Part shown: positions 1 to 12,263 of the stretch, piece by piece
Layout: each line of letters begins with the position of its first letter
Position numbering within the stretch: position 1 is the stretch's first letter
From: Cordilura impudica
Taxonomy: Eukaryota > Arthropoda > Insecta > Diptera > Scathophagidae
DNA length: 64,000 bases
Direction: 5' to 3'
NCBI GenBank assembly: GCA_963682025.1
Contig: OY821517.1
Location: 341,296,196-341,360,195 of the forward strand
The notes under the pieces: model-generated
The model's input: the letters and a program-made list of their open reading frames with translations, nothing else
The model's database searches: none
Told to the model about the DNA's origin: nothing
Translations under genes and position numbers: made by a program

Positions 1-30
1 GTGATAGTGGTTTCAAGAACGGAGGTGAAT
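1..30 (-). mobile_element. End of a family N TIR element
   Basis: The window opens with a sequence whose reverse complement matches the left terminus of the N element at 56.8 kb (shared core CCCTGTTCTTGAAACCACTA with one or two differences). It is therefore the last bases of an N copy that lies mostly outside the window. Confidence 0.55.
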
Positions 31-604
31 CTTTCTTTACAGAAAATATATCGACCAAGTTTCAGATTGATTGGATGAGGGAAATCCGTTTTAAATCTCT
101 CCGTGACTATGCGTGACTAAGTCAAAGTTAAACTTTTATCACAGCAAGTGTATGGACCAAGTTTCAGATCAATTGGATAAAGGGGAATGGGGTTGCCTCA
201 CGACAGACAGACAGACAGAGAGTATGAGTTAAAAGAAAGTGTTTAAAAAAGAATTCTTTAGTTGAAATTTAACTTTTGAGGTGGATAAAAACTATTTTTC
301 ACATCTTTTTAATTTCAACACACTAGTTTCAAGGCTAAACAAACTATTGAAGTGATATAAAATTTTTGAAGAGAAAATAAACTTGTGAGGTGAAATTAAA
401 CTTTGCATGTGAAAAAAATTAATATTCGTCTGTTTAGAAATTTACGAGATGAAAATTATAAACCTCTTTTTGGGGATTAAACTTTTTGGTGATTAAGGTA
501 GTTTTTAAGAAAAGAAAAAATTAAGAAATATTAAAATTTTTTAGGTAAAATTAAAATTTTGACGTGAATAAATATTGAGGTTCACAAATTCTTGAGGAAA
601 ACAG
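31..604. other. AT-rich spacer with short degenerate repeats
   Basis: Two related stretches at 48-82 and 150-182 share 'gaccaagtttcagat', about 100 bp apart. A short (ACAG)n run follows at 210-225. From 240 to 600 there are loose repeats of 'gaggtgaaattaaac' type. No gene is visible. Confidence 0.5.
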
Positions 605-1135
605 TCATATTTATATCATTCACACCACTGTCCAGAGTGTACACTCGTATATCAGTTTTTCAATCCGTTCATAACTCATAGAGTTGATATAGCGATGTCC
701 GTCTGTCCATAAATCCATCCGTCTGTCTGTCCGTTGAAATCACACTAATTCATAAAATAAACAATTTACCTGGGGCCAAATCACTGCATTCGATGCCGAG
801 TAAAATCTATCGAAACTCCATATTTTGGTTTAATATTTGAAGAAGACGGACAAACGTTCGACCACTATTCACTTTTCTTCTTAATCAGAGGCCATAATTC
901 TTCAACTATGAAAAAGAAAAATTATTCTCAGCATTTTATTTTGGGAAATAAAAAAATGATTTCGATCGAAAAACTTCGATAACGAATGCGGTGATTTGGC
1001 TCCTGGCCAAAGGTATTCCTTTTCATTATTTTGAGCAGCTTGCTATTGAAATTTGGATAAATCGGGCACTATTGTGCCAAGATATGTCCAAAAATATGAA
1101 AACACTTCAGTGTGCTTGTTGTAGTAGTTTAGTAT
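605..1135 (-). mobile_element. Family F (mini-me-like) copy F1
   Basis: This copy contains the GTCY tetranucleotide block (tgtccgtctgtcc near 698-735). It also contains the body motifs 'aaataaacaatttacctg' and 'ataaatcgggcactattgtg', which recur near 26.6-26.7 kb and, inverted, near 9.9 kb. A TIR element (G1) interrupts it at 779-1012. No coding capacity is seen; short non-autonomous Helentron-type elements of flies have this kind of internal block. Confidence 0.55.
779..1012. mobile_element. MITE-like TIR element G1
   Basis: The ends are inverted copies of GGCCAAATCACTGCATTCG (right end, reverse complement: AGCCAAATCACCGCATTCG). The flanks may carry a short CCTG duplication. The ~230-bp element interrupts the F1 motif that is continuous near 26.64 kb ('actatttgcctgagtaaag'), which supports an insertion. 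A second copy with a lost left end is at about 63.09-63.28 kb. Confidence 0.6.
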
Positions 1136-1689
1136 TAGTTTAGCAAATTGTTAAATTCCCTCTGGTGAAATAAAATTTTGAGTGGAAAATATTTTTTTTA
1201 TTCTTTGTATGAAAAATTTGAAAGTCTCTTCATATTTTTCTTATAACTCTTCAGCTATTTTTTACCGATTTTAAACATTTTTAAAATCAATCAAACTTCT
1301 TTGAATAACAGCAAACATTTTGACTGACACCTGTAATACCGACCATTTATTATAGAAGTAAACGTCATTTCAATAGATAAAAAAAATTGACTCTGCTTAT
1401 GAATAAACAAGCATCCATAAATTTTTAACATACATACAAAAAATTATTGTTTAATAATATACTACGACTCTACAATCATGAACTTTTTAATACCCGTTGC
1501 CGAAGGCGAATTTTCTGTACCATTATTATTTAATACGAGTATTCAGTTAATAATATAGCATAACGATATTGCATATTAATATGTTAATTGTTCTGTATGA
1601 GGTTGATTATAGGTTTTACAAAAATTTTGGTTTTTATTTTATAATTTAAATAAAATCATTTATTGCAATAAATTTGAAATTTTATTTTT
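1136..1689. other. AT-rich spacer, nothing recognised
   Basis: Mostly A/T with no long open frame, no obvious tandem structure and no match to the families defined elsewhere in the window. Confidence 0.4.
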
Positions 1690-1835
1690 AAGAAACAAGT
1701 TGGCAAATTGTAGTCGGTATTAGAGCCTACGGTTGAGCTCGAGTAGGTCAATGGAATGCATTTTTTCATATATTTGTATAGAAAATGGGTCTAGCATTTT
1801 TCACTAGTAGTTCTTCACCAGCACAAAATTTTCGG
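1690..1835 (+). mobile_element. Family P fragment
   Basis: It contains 'cggttgagctcgagtag' and then a block ('ggaatgcattttttcata', 'gtagttcttcacc') resembling two blocks at 7.62-7.69 and 7.79-7.86 kb. It looks like the 5' part of a short dispersed element. Confidence 0.35.
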
Positions 1836-2045
1836 AAAGTTTTTTTTGCTTTAATATAAAAAAAAATAACAAAGTAAACATCTCTTTTCAAATTTTTCGA
1901 CAGAATTGTTGAATTTACTGTTACTTTATCAGCTGTTTTGATGGCAAGTTCTAAATTTGTTATCAAATAACAATTGAGTGCAGTGAATTTTGTTATTGTC
2001 TCTAATAAAAGTTTTTAAATAAAAATTTCTAAAAATTGGAAACTT

Positions 2046-2990
2046 ATGTCGAAGGTGAGTACTTTATTGATATATAATGAAATGTAGGTGCACTCATCTA
2101 TTCGATCGATTAAATTGAAAAAATTAAAGTGACCTCAAGATGAACTTATGGAATTATGAATTGGAATTTTATTTACACTTATAGTTCCATAATAGTTCTC
2201 TAGGAAAATCAATTACCTTCCGAATTTTTCCAGGTAACTACTGTGTGCCAAATTCAGAATTATTCAATATATGGCGAGAAAAACACAACAAAGATGACAA
2301 AAGAGTCGCTGTTTCTGCCCATTTCTTTTCATACATTGCTAAGAATGATTGTTCCGAAAACTTTAAACAGTATATAAAGGAGCAGTTACGAATATTTTGT
2401 TCAAATATGAATATGAAATGGCATAAAAATTGTAGGGGTCTGATAGTTTTTGAAAAACAAAAACGTGAAACGAATTTCTGGACGGCCGCAATTAAATTTT
2501 TGCAAAAAATCTGAGAGAACAAAAAGACGAGTTGCAGCAGAAATCTCTAAAGATCGAAATAATGAAGTTGTATGTAATAATGGGTAGGTAATGTAACCAA
2601 TTAGATTTAACAGTGATTTTAAAAGAGACTGTCAGTACTCCAACTATTGCTGCGAAAGTACGAAAATTAATTTCAAGAGCGACACCAACTCAGCTATCTG
2701 CTGATGAAGGACTAGCCTTTCTTTTAGAAAACAACTTTTCAAAAGAGTAATACTGCAATATAAGATATGAAAACAAAATGAGAAAATGCGATACATATCC
2801 TCTATACAAAGAATTTACATGTAGTAAATATAAATGCAAACTAGACAGCATAATAGTTACTGAGATATTAGCGAAAGTTCCATTGGAAATGTTACTGAAG
2901 CATACATCCGAAAGAATAATAAAAGTGTCAAAGGAAGATTTATGTACCTTAATGGAAACAAAAAAAAAAAACCGATATGTTTTTTAAATA
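2046..2990 (+). pseudogene. Broken transposon-like gene of unknown family
   Basis: Two coding-like blocks are visible. The first (frame open at 2236-2513) includes residues NYCVPNSELFNIWREKH and ends at a stop. The second, in another frame (about 2610-2987), contains TPTIAAKVRKLISRA, then TPTQLSADEGLAFLL, an in-frame stop near 2747, and finally VPLEMLLKHTSERI. A possible short first exon (ATG at 2046, donor AAG|GTGAGT at 2055) and an acceptor ending TTCCAG at 2233 frame a 180-bp intron, although the phases do not join cleanly to the NSELF frame. The second block recalls multi-copy, transposon-associated proteins of insects and cnidarians, but I cannot name the family. Frameshifts and stops mark it as decayed. 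Confidence 0.4.
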
Positions 2991-3394
2991 TAGTTGACTA
3001 TTTGGAACTCGGAAATTAACTTTTTGAATAAAATCCTTTTAAAAACATAACTTTGTTACTTTTTAAAATTGGTAAGATAAATTCCTACTGTTATCTTTGA
3101 AAGTTAGTGTACACTCGAAAAAAAATTTAGTAAAAAACAGTTTTGAAAATCAGATAATCTATCAAAGATCTAAAAAATCTTGAATGCGGGAACCTATAAC
3201 CCTGGAAATCCATTTGGAACTAATTATTAGTTAATTTTTAGTTAACTTTACAAACGTTTTTTTTAGTGTATGACAAATTTTAAGGATCCCTCCCTCCCTC
3301 TTAATAGTCTTCCAGAAGTCATGTCAAAAAAATCATTCAAACTGGTCCAGTCATTTGGCTTAATTAATCTTGGCCAAAAAAGGGGTAAAAAAAA
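2991..3394. other. AT-rich spacer, nothing recognised
   Basis: No coding or repeat structure beyond A/T runs and a short (CCCT)n stretch near 3290. An open frame starting at 3270 runs into the E1 terminus and then simple sequence; it has no family resemblance. Confidence 0.4.
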
Positions 3395-6300
3395 TCATGT
3401 GAGTCCGATTACAGGGGAGATGTGTAAATATCTAGTAATTAAAGTTTTTTTATGGCACTTCTTTAAAATCAAACAGGAAGCGTTATCTATGGTATTACTA
3501 ATAGCAATCAACTGCAGGAGCTCTGCTAATATAAACATAATTATTATCATTTATTTTTTCAACCGGTTAATTTTTAATTTTTCGTTTTTTATTTTATATT
3601 TTTATTTTTAATTTTTCGTCTTTCATTTTTTATTTTTCATTTTTTATTTTCATTTTTTAATTTTTAATTTTAAATTTTAAATTTTTAATTTTTAATTTTT
3701 AATTTTTAATTTTTAATTTTTAATTTTTAATTTTCAATTTTTAATTTTTAATTTTAAATTTTTAATTTTTAATTTTTAATTTTTAATTTTTAATTTTCAA
3801 TTTTTAATTTTTAATTTTTAATTTTTAATTTTTAATTTTTAATTTTTAATTTTTAATTATTAATTTTTAATTTTTAATTTTTACTTTTTACTTTTTAATT
3901 TTTAATTTTTAATTTTTAATTTTTAATTTTTAATTTTTAATTTTTAATTTTTAATTTTTAATTTTTAATTTTTAATTTTTAATTTTTAATTTTTAATTTT
4001 TAATTTTTAATTTTTAATTTTTAATTTTTAATTTTTAATTTTTAATTTTTAATTTTTAATTTTTAATTTTTAATTTTTAATTTTTAATTTTTAATTTTTA
4101 ATTTTTAATTTTTAATTTTTAATTTTTAATTTTTAATTTTTAAGTTTTAATTTTTAAGTTTTAATTTTTAATTTTTAATTTTTAATTTTTAATTTTTAAT
4201 TTTTAATTTTTAATTTTTAATTTTTAATTTTTAATTTTTAATTTTTAATTTTTAATTTTTAATTTTTAATTTTTAATTTTTAATTTTTAATTTTTAATTT
4301 TTAATTTTTAATTTTTAATTTTTAATTTTTAATTTTTAATTTTTAATTTTTAATTTTTAATTTTTAATTTTTAATTTTTAATTTTTAATTTTTAATTTTT
4401 AATTTTTAATTTTTAATTTTTAATTTTTAATTTTTAATTTTTAATTTTTAATTTTTAATTTTTAATTTTTAATTTTTAATTTTTAATTTTTAATTTTTAA
4501 TTTTTAATTTTTAATTTTTAATTTTTAATTTTTAATTTTTAATTTTTAATTTTTAATTTTTAATTTTTAATTTTTAATTTTTAATTTTTAATTTTTAATT
4601 TTTAATTTTTAATTTTTAATTTTTAATTTTTAATTTTTAATTTTTAATTTTTAATTTTTAATTTTTAATTTTTAATTTTTAATTTTTAATTTTTAATTTT
4701 TAATTTTTAATTTTTAATTTTTAATTTTTAATTTTTAATTTTTAATTTTTAATTTTTAATTTTTAATTTTTAATTTTTAATTTTTAATTTTTAATTTTTA
4801 ATTTTTAATTTTTAATTTTTAATTTTTAATTTTTAATTTTTAATTTTTAATTTTTAATTTTTAATTTTTAATTTTTAATTTTTAATTTTTAATTTTTAAT
4901 TTTTAATTTTTAATTTTTAATTTTTAATTTTTAATTTTTAATTTTTAATTTTTAATTTTTAATTTTTAATTTTTAATTTTTAATTTTTAATTTTTAATTT
5001 TTAATTTTTAATTTTTAATTTTTAATTTTTAATTTTTAATTTTTAATTTTTAATTTTTAATTTTTAATTTTTAATTTTTAATTTTTAATTTTTAATTTTT
5101 AATTTTTAATTTTTAATTTTTAATTTTTAATTTTTAATTTTTAATTTTTAATTTTTAATTTTTAATTTTTAATTTTTAATTTTTAATTTTTAATTTTTAA
5201 TTTTTAATTTTTAATTTTTAATTTTTAATTTTTAATTTTTAATTTTTAATTTTTAATTTTTAATTTTTAATTTTTAATTTTTAATTTTTAATTTTTAATT
5301 TTTAATTTTTAATTTTTAATTTTTAATTTTTAATTTTTAATTTTTAATTTTTAATTTTTAATTTTTAATTTTTAATTTTTAATTTTTAATTTTTAATTTT
5401 TAATTTTTAATTTTTAATTTTTAATTTTTAATTTTTAATTTTTAATTTTTAATTTTTAATTTTTAATTTTTAATTTTTAATTTTTAATTTTTAATTTTTA
5501 ATTTTTAATTTTTAATTTTTAATTTTTAATTTTTAATTTTTAATTTTTAATTTTTAATTTTTAATTTTTAATTTTTAATTTTTAATTTTTAATTTTTAAT
5601 TTTTAATTTTTAATTTTTAATTTTTAATTTTTAATTTTTAATTTTTAATTTTTAATTTTTAATTTTTAATTTTTAATTTTTAATTTTTAATTTTTAATTT
5701 TTAATTTTTAATTTTTAATTTTTAATTTTTAATTTTTAATTTTTAATTTTTAATTTTTAATTTTTAATTTTTAATTTTTAATTTTTAATTTTTAATTTTT
5801 AATTTTTAATTTTTAATTTTTAATTTTTAATTTTTAATTTTTAATTTTTAATTTTTAATTTTTAATTTTTAATTTTTAATTTTTAATTTTTAATTTTTAA
5901 TTTTTAATTTTTAATTTTTAATTTTTAATTTTTAATTTTTAATTTTTAATTTTTAATTTTTAATTTTTAATTTTTAATTTTTAATTTTTAATTTTTAATT
6001 TTTAATTTTTAATTTTTAATTTTTAATTTTTAATTTTTAATTTTTAATTTTTAATTTTTAATTTTTAATTTTTAATTTTTAATTTTTAATTTTTAATTTT
6101 TAATTTTTAATTTTTAATTTTTAATTTTTAATTTTTAATTTTTAATTTTTAATTTTTAATTTTTAATTTTTAATTTTTAATTTTTAATTTTTAATTTTTA
6201 ATTTTTAATTTTTAATTTTTAATTTTTAATTTTTAATTTTTAATTTTTAATTTTTAATTTTTAATTTTTAATTTTTAATTTTTAATTTTTAATTTTTAAT

Positions 6301-7060
6301 TTTTAATTTTTAATTTTTAATTTTTAATTTTTAATTTTTAATTTTTAATTTTTAATTTTTAATTTTTAATTTTTAATTTTTAATTTTTAATTTTTAATTT
6401 TTAATTTTTAATTTTTAATTTTTAATTTTTAATTTTTAATTTTTAATTTTTAATTTTTAATTTTTAATTTTTAATTTTTAATTTTTAATTTTTAATTTTT
6501 AATTTTTTTTTCGTTTTTCATTTTTTGTTTTTCATTTTTCATTTTTTATTTTTCATTTTGTATTTTTCATTTTGGGTTTTTCATTTTTAATTGTTTTTAT
6601 TTTTCATTTTATATTTTTTATTTTTTATTTTTTATTTTTAATTTTTTTATTTTTCAGTTTTTATTTTTAATTATTTTTATTTAATTTTTTATTTTTCATT
6701 TTGTATTTTCAAATTTTTATTTGCAATTTAATTTTTTATTTTTCATTTTTCATTTTGCGTGTTTCATTTTTCATTTTTTTTTTTAATTTTTAATTTTATA
6801 TTTTTTATTTTTTATTTTAAATTTTTTTATTTTTCAGTTTTTATTTTTAATTATTTTTTTTTAATTTTTTATTTTTCATTTTGCATTTTCAAACAGGTTA
6901 TTACATATCACAATTTTTTCACCAATACAATAATGTCGCACGGTTTTTTTCTTACGCTCACATGTTACGCTGATTTTTTTTATGCTCACATGTTACGCTG
7001 TTTTTGTGATTGTATTGTGAAATAGAAATTTACCCCCTGCGCGTATAGATGTTTACACAT
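3395..7060 (+). mobile_element. Family E element E1 with giant AATTTTT core
   Basis: The left end TCATGTGAGTCCGATTACA (3395) is followed 25 bp in by ATGTGTAAATATCTA (3420-3434). The right end is TAGATGTTTACACAT (7046-7060), the reverse complement of that sub-terminal motif with one difference. The last ~165 bp match the right parts of E2 and E3: TTTTTTCACCAATACAAT, later its inverted partner GATTGTATTGTGAAA, then TTTACCCCCTGCGCGTA. Between the ends lies a vast 7-mer array instead of the 21-mer array of E2/E3. It has no coding capacity. Offset inverted motif, tandem core and 3' hairpin resemble Helentron-derived non-autonomous elements (inference). Confidence 0.7.
3596..6505. repeat. (AATTTTT)n microsatellite array
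   Basis: A nearly pure 7-bp repeat of roughly 400 units, with only rare variants (for example tttaagttttaa at 4140-4155 and tttacttttta near 3882) clustered at the left. It grades on both sides into irregular T-rich sequence (3540-3600 and 6506-6890). No reading frame is meaningful. Confidence 0.95.
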
Positions 7061-7270
7061 CAAAAAACAATGCAGAATTGTAGGACTTAACGTGAAATTA
7101 TTTAAAAAAAAAAAAAAAAAAAAAAAATTGGAAAATTTAGAACTTTGTATTGTCACCAAGTCACCACTTTTGTAAATAAAAATATATTTTATAATAAATC
7201 AAATAAAAAAAATATAATAAGTAAACGAAGTTATAAAAGAAAAGTGAAAGAACAATCAAATTTGTACAAG
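7061..7270. other. AT-rich spacer with A-run
   Basis: It includes a run of about 23 A at 7104-7127 and otherwise unremarkable AT-rich sequence. Confidence 0.5.
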
Positions 7271-7386
7271 AATATCTGGTTTCAATGTCTACTTATGGTC
7301 CCATGAGGACTACCTAGTCACTAGTAAATCTCTGGTTCCAATGTCTATATATGGTCGCATGAGAACTACCTAGTCACTACCTAATC
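7271..7386 (+). repeat. Two-unit ~58-bp tandem duplication
   Basis: Units at about 7271-7328 and 7329-7386 share the motifs 'atctctggttccaatgtct' and 'gaactacctagtcacta', with moderate divergence. A third, partial similarity follows to about 7410. Confidence 0.6.
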
Positions 7387-7599
7387 AATAGTACCAATGT
7401 CACTAGTGATTTGCAATGACACGTACATGTTAAATGTCTATAGAAAATTACATTGTCTGGGGTATAGTTGGTCAGTAGTACTGGTGACAAGGTCAATAGT
7501 GAGTCAGTACTGTTTCACTATTGACATTTCCTGCAGGGTACATATTCAAATGGAAATACTAATAGTTTTTCCAAATGTTCTTATTTTTTTTTTTTTTTT

Positions 7600-8065
7600 T
7601 TTTTGAAAATCAATATAAAACATTCATACATTTGAATGGAAAGTGGCATAAATTTTTCGAGTAGTAGTTAGCCCATTCCACTTTTTTTAACAGAATGATT
7701 CAATATTTAAGGAAAGTAATGTATTGATATAACTGACTCGAAAATATATAAAATTATACGATCTATTTTTGGAATTATGTCAAACACCTATGGAGTGCAT
7801 AGTTTCATACATTTTTACGGAAAGAGGTCGGGCTTTTTCGAGTAGTAGTTTGCCCACGCCAGAAGGAAAGTTTGACTGAAGTGAAATTTAAGGATGGTAT
7901 TCCTGGTACTTGTACGATTCCAATAAGTATATATTTATTATACTAATGACATGATTATGTTGTTTTATCCTTTTAAACATGAAAAATGTTAATTTTCACT
8001 ACACGAGCTACTCGTTCGGCTCGAGTAGCTCTATACTCAAGTATTGGGTGGCTCTGGCCGGTATA
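7600..8065 (+). mobile_element. Family P copies
   Basis: Two blocks (about 7620-7690 and 7790-7860) share 'tttttcgagtagtagtt' and 'gccca'. They are followed at about 8005-8035 by 'gagctactcgttcggctcgagtagctc', described here as a stem-loop with arms GAGCTACTCG and CGAGTAGCTC. This is consistent with the hairpin end of a short dispersed element. Confidence 0.4.
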
Positions 8066-9070
8066 TCAATTTTGTAAATTGACTTTAAATTTTCGTTTCA
8101 TAAACATATGGAAATTTTTAATAGTGGACCTCCAGAAGATACGAGTTGATTTGGCATTCTTTTGAATTTCTGGTGCAGCATGAGGCTTTCAAGAGCTAAA
8201 TATCTGAGTCATTTATAACACTATTTGGTAGGAATAAATAAGTTTATGCTACCAAATCCTTGCAAATTATTAAATTTTCTTTCGCTCTGTTCCATTTCAA
8301 AATTTCCATACATTTCATCAATTTCTTCAAGGAGACATTCCTTGTTAGCTCATTTTTTATTTATAAACAAAAGTAAGTTATATGGAATTTATTTGTACAA
8401 ATGAAAAAATAAAAACATGAAATCAAGCACCACCCATGGTGTTATTTCTATAAATTACTTTAGTTATGAATATGAGGGGGAGTATTAATTTTTTTTTGAT
8501 TTCATTTTTTAGACATTTTATTCAACAATTTTATTATATGTGGGGGGGTTGTGTGGTGTAGAGGTACATATATTATGTCCATAAGGGCTACTTATTTCTT
8601 TTTATAGGGAGTTAACGATTACAAATAATCTGGGTGATTAAAACATAATTATACATGTTAATAAATTCAGTGAAAAAATGCCAAAAAGTTTTTCAAATGA
8701 TGTTGTGGCTTAAAAAGGGTTTTCAATATTTTCACATAATTTTTTTTGATTTTACTAAGGCTACTAATGAGTAAACTTCTATGTTAGTAATCTTATAATC
8801 TTATAAAAGCTATGTTTGTAAAGGGCATGTCCATATTAATTAAAATTAAAATTTATAAAGACATTATTTCCAAATTAGGAAAGTCCGAATCATATGCTTC
8901 GATGTTGCAAACATTCTGCTAATACTCCAAACGAATAAATTAAAAAAAAAAAACAAGAGTATTGAATAAGTAGCACATATGGACTTATTGCACTACTTAC
9001 AACAAATGTTAACAAAATATTTGAAAAAGTTTGCAATTTAAATAACTTCAAAAAACATAAAAAATAAAAA
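8066..9070. other. AT-rich spacer, nothing recognised
   Basis: About 1 kb of AT-rich sequence with several A/T homopolymers and a G7 run near 8542. No open frame with a recognisable protein is present. Confidence 0.4.
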
Positions 9071-9858
9071 ACAAGTAAGAAAATTGTAGTCGGTCTAGAC
9101 CGACTATACGATACCCTATACCATGCGTTTAGAGACCCTATCTCTTAGGCCCAACTAATTGGATATAGAAAATAAGCATAAACCAATTTTGAGTGGTATT
9201 TTTATTAATTTTTTTGGCTGCAGATATGAAAAAGTTCATATCGGATGCTATGTCTATATGGGGACTCGGTCCAAAAATGGACCGATCCTGACCATGGTTG
9301 GTTACGCCTCTTGTATTTTGCGAAAATATATACAAACAAAATTTGAGATGAATCAGTGCAATATTTTTGTTTTTTGGTAGATTAAAGTGAAAAGCGGGAA
9401 GCAGCTCTATATGGGGCCTATGACTAAGTGTTGCCTCATAGGGATCGGTTTTGGACTATTCATTAATGGATGTCATAAACATATACAAACCCAATTTGAC
9501 TAAGATCTATACGACAATTTGGATCTTATGTCAATTTATGTCGATTTTATAGGGGTCATTTGTATGGGGGCTACGTCTGAAGATGAACTGATTCTCACCA
9601 GTTTCAATAGCGTTCATCCCATGATCGATGAAAGCTTATATACCAAATTTCATCAAAATATATTCATATTTGCGACCTGCAGTTTGATTACAAGGTTTAC
9701 ATGGACACACAGACGGACGGACGGACGGACGGACGGACATTGTTAAATCAACTCAAAAAGTGATTCTGATTCGATCGGTATAATTAAAGATTTTTGGTTG
9801 TTACAAACAGCAGCACAAAGTCATTATACCCAAACCACATAGTGGTATAGGGTATAAA
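9071..9858 (+). mobile_element. Family A (mini-me/DINE-1-like) copy A1
   Basis: Reference copy of family A. It begins ACAAGTAAGAAAATT, followed by the 20-bp palindrome TAGTCGGTCTAGACCGACTA (9087-9106) and then ATACCCTATACCA. It ends ACCACATAGTGGTATAGGGTATAAAA, so the 13-bp ATACCCTATACCA recurs inverted near the 3' end next to a small hairpin. A (GGAC)n block lies at 9711-9740. Offset inverted motifs, tetranucleotide block and 3' hairpin match the design of dipteran mini-me/DINE-1 elements. It is non-coding. Confidence 0.8.
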
Positions 9859-9869
9859 AAAATTTTTTT

Positions 9870-10180
9870 TGAGGTGTCTCCATATTTTAGTAATATCTTC
9901 CCAGTGTGATGCCCGATTTACCCCGTTTTAAATACTAACCTGCTCAAAATAATGACAAATAATAATTATCCTAAACTTACCCAGGTAGATGGTTTATTTT
10001 GTGGATGAGCGTGATTTCAACAGACAGACAGACAGACGGACATCGCTATATCGACTCCAGTTGTTTTAAGGATCAAGAATATAAATGCTTTATTGGGTCG
10101 TAAATTCAGTTTTCGATGCATTACAAATGAAATGACAAACTGATATATACCCTCTGCACAGTGGCGTGCAGGGAATAAGA
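9870..10180 (+). mobile_element. Family F fragment F2
   Basis: It shares 'gtgatgcccgatttaccccg', (ACAG)n and 'cggacatcgctatatcgact' with F1 (inverted) and with the copies near 28.5 and 42.6 kb. It ends near 'ataccctctgcacagtgg'. Confidence 0.6.
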
Positions 10181-10333
10181 AATTCAGTGGTTCTTCACCT
10201 ACATTAGGGCGGGATATGAATTATTATGAACCAAAAAAAATTTAGAAAATTTTTTCAGAATTTTTGAAGGTCGAGGAAATCGAGTTTATCCAAAAATACA
10301 ATATTAGGGTATGAAATATAAAACTGTTTTAGA

Positions 10334-11036
10334 TTTTTATACCCTATACCACTCACTATGTGGTTTGGGTATAATGACTTTGTGCTGCTGTTTGTAACTA
10401 CCACTACCGTCCGTCTGTGTGTCCATGTAAACCTTGTAATCAAACTGCAGGTCACAAATATGAATATATTTTGACGAAATTTGGTATATAAGCTTTCGTC
10501 GGCCATGGGATGACGCTATTGAAATTTGAGAGAATCGGTCCATGTTCAGACTTAGCCCCCATACAAATCACCTCTATGAAATTGACATAAATTGCCATAA
10601 GATACAAATTGTCGTATAGATCTTAGTCAAATTGGGTTTGCATGTGTTTATTACATCCATTAATGAGTAGTCCAAAAACGATCCATATGGGACAGCTCTT
10701 AGTCATAGGCCCCATATCGAGCTGCTTCCCGATCTTCACTTAAATCTATAAAAAAAAAAACAAAAATATTGCACTGATTCATCTCAAATTTTGTTTGTAT
10801 ATATTTTTGCAAAATACAAGAGACTTAACCAACCATGGTCAAGATCGGTCCATTTTTGGACCTAGTCCCCATATATAGATATAGCATCCGATATGAACTT
10901 TTTCATATCTGCAGCCAAAAAAATAATAAAAATGCCACTCAAATTTGGTTTATGCTTATTTTCTATATCCAATTAGTTGGGCCTAAGAGATAGGGTCTCT
11001 AAACGCATGGTATAGGGTATCGTATTTTCTCTTGCT
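10334..11036 (-). mobile_element. Family A copy A2, palindrome deleted
   Basis: Reverse-oriented A copy that starts (3' end) with TTTTATACCCTATACCAC and retains most of the body. Its 5' end stops after 'gggtatcgtat': the 20-bp palindrome and the ACAAGTAAG start are missing. With A1 it forms an inverted pair separated by ~480 bp. Confidence 0.75.
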
Positions 11037-11039
11037 TTA

Positions 11040-12263
11040 TTTCCACAAAATCAGATAAATAACTTTTGAAGAGTACCATCATACTAATAAATATTATCCG
11101 CGAATAAAATTATCAGTTTAGGGAGCACTTTGACCTTAAAACTTTAACTTTGTGTGAGTTCATAAATTATTTATGTGAAAGGTCGAGTCAAAAATGGGCT
11201 TATTCGAACCAGTGGGGATGTGAGCTTCGATACAAAGTAAAATATCTAAAGTACTGTGAAAGCTAGAGTATTGATATTTTGTGCGAGTCCATAAATTATT
11301 GATGTGAATAGTCAAAAATAGCCAAGTGGCCGTGCCACCTGTTATGCAAAGTAAATTATCTCGAGGGCTACCAAGAGTCTTGAAATATTGGTTACACAGT
11401 GCAACACATAAAATGGAAACTGCGTCGCGTATGCGTAATGAAGTTTGTTGGAAAGAAGGGGCGAAAAACTTTCTTAACTCCAGAATTTAACTTTTGATAT
11501 ACGCAATATTTCGATGAAGTGAATACAAGTGGTGAACATTTCTCGCCGAAAATAGTGTGCAGAAATTGCTAATAGCACTATTTTGAATTGGTTTTGCTAA
11601 GCCAGTAATCTGGGTAAAAGACCCGAACGGTCATGTTAAAACCAGGTGCTATGCATGCATTAATTATACTGTTGGAACAAATATTTAAGAGGAAGTTGAA
11701 GATAAAAGCATATGTTGCAGCTTTTACTGCCTCACTTCCAGTGCCACGCTCTGATCGTGTGGAACCATCTAAACCCTTGAGTCATGAGATTATGCCCGAA
11801 TGGTCACTCGAAAGTGTTCTCTCCTTGCCAACCAATTTGCAACATCCCAATTTGCAAAACCGCTAACACAAAACGAAATGGATTACATTGTCAGCATGCA
11901 GCTACATGACATTCATATTGACTGCTAGGGCTAGTTCAAGTTCTATATGCACTTGCAACAACGCCATCTAAGGAAAAAAAATTAAACTAAAATCTCGAAT
12001 TTTTTATTAAAATACAATGGAAAAATTCCAATTGGTTTCCAAGATATAACTTGAGAAACATTGCATGTTCTTGGGAAAAAATTAAAATATACATGAGAGG
12101 CCATAAAATCCGAACAGCAGCAGTTTCGATAAGTACTTCGAAAAACCGCACACGAGAAGCAGTTTGTACTCGATGACTTCAAAAATGTTGCAGTGTTATA
12201 AATAGTCGTGGTCCAAAAATGGAGGAGATATTACCAAAGGGCGTGGCACATCGCACACAAAGT
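11040..12263. mobile_element. Family B repeat, left part
   Basis: Several diverged blocks carry 'gtggccgtgccacctg' or 'gggcgtggcac' followed by 'caaagtaaa(a)tatct' and 'actatgaaagc'-type motifs, as at 19.39-20.33 kb. The stretch ends at 'cacaaagt' (12256-12263), the left target duplication of hAT1. No coding capacity is recognised; 11400-11990 shows nothing specific. Confidence 0.45.

Noticed and set aside
3270..3611. 113-codon frame over the left end of E1
   Set aside because: Mixes unassigned flank, E1 terminus and simple sequence; the E2/E3 copies do not preserve it.
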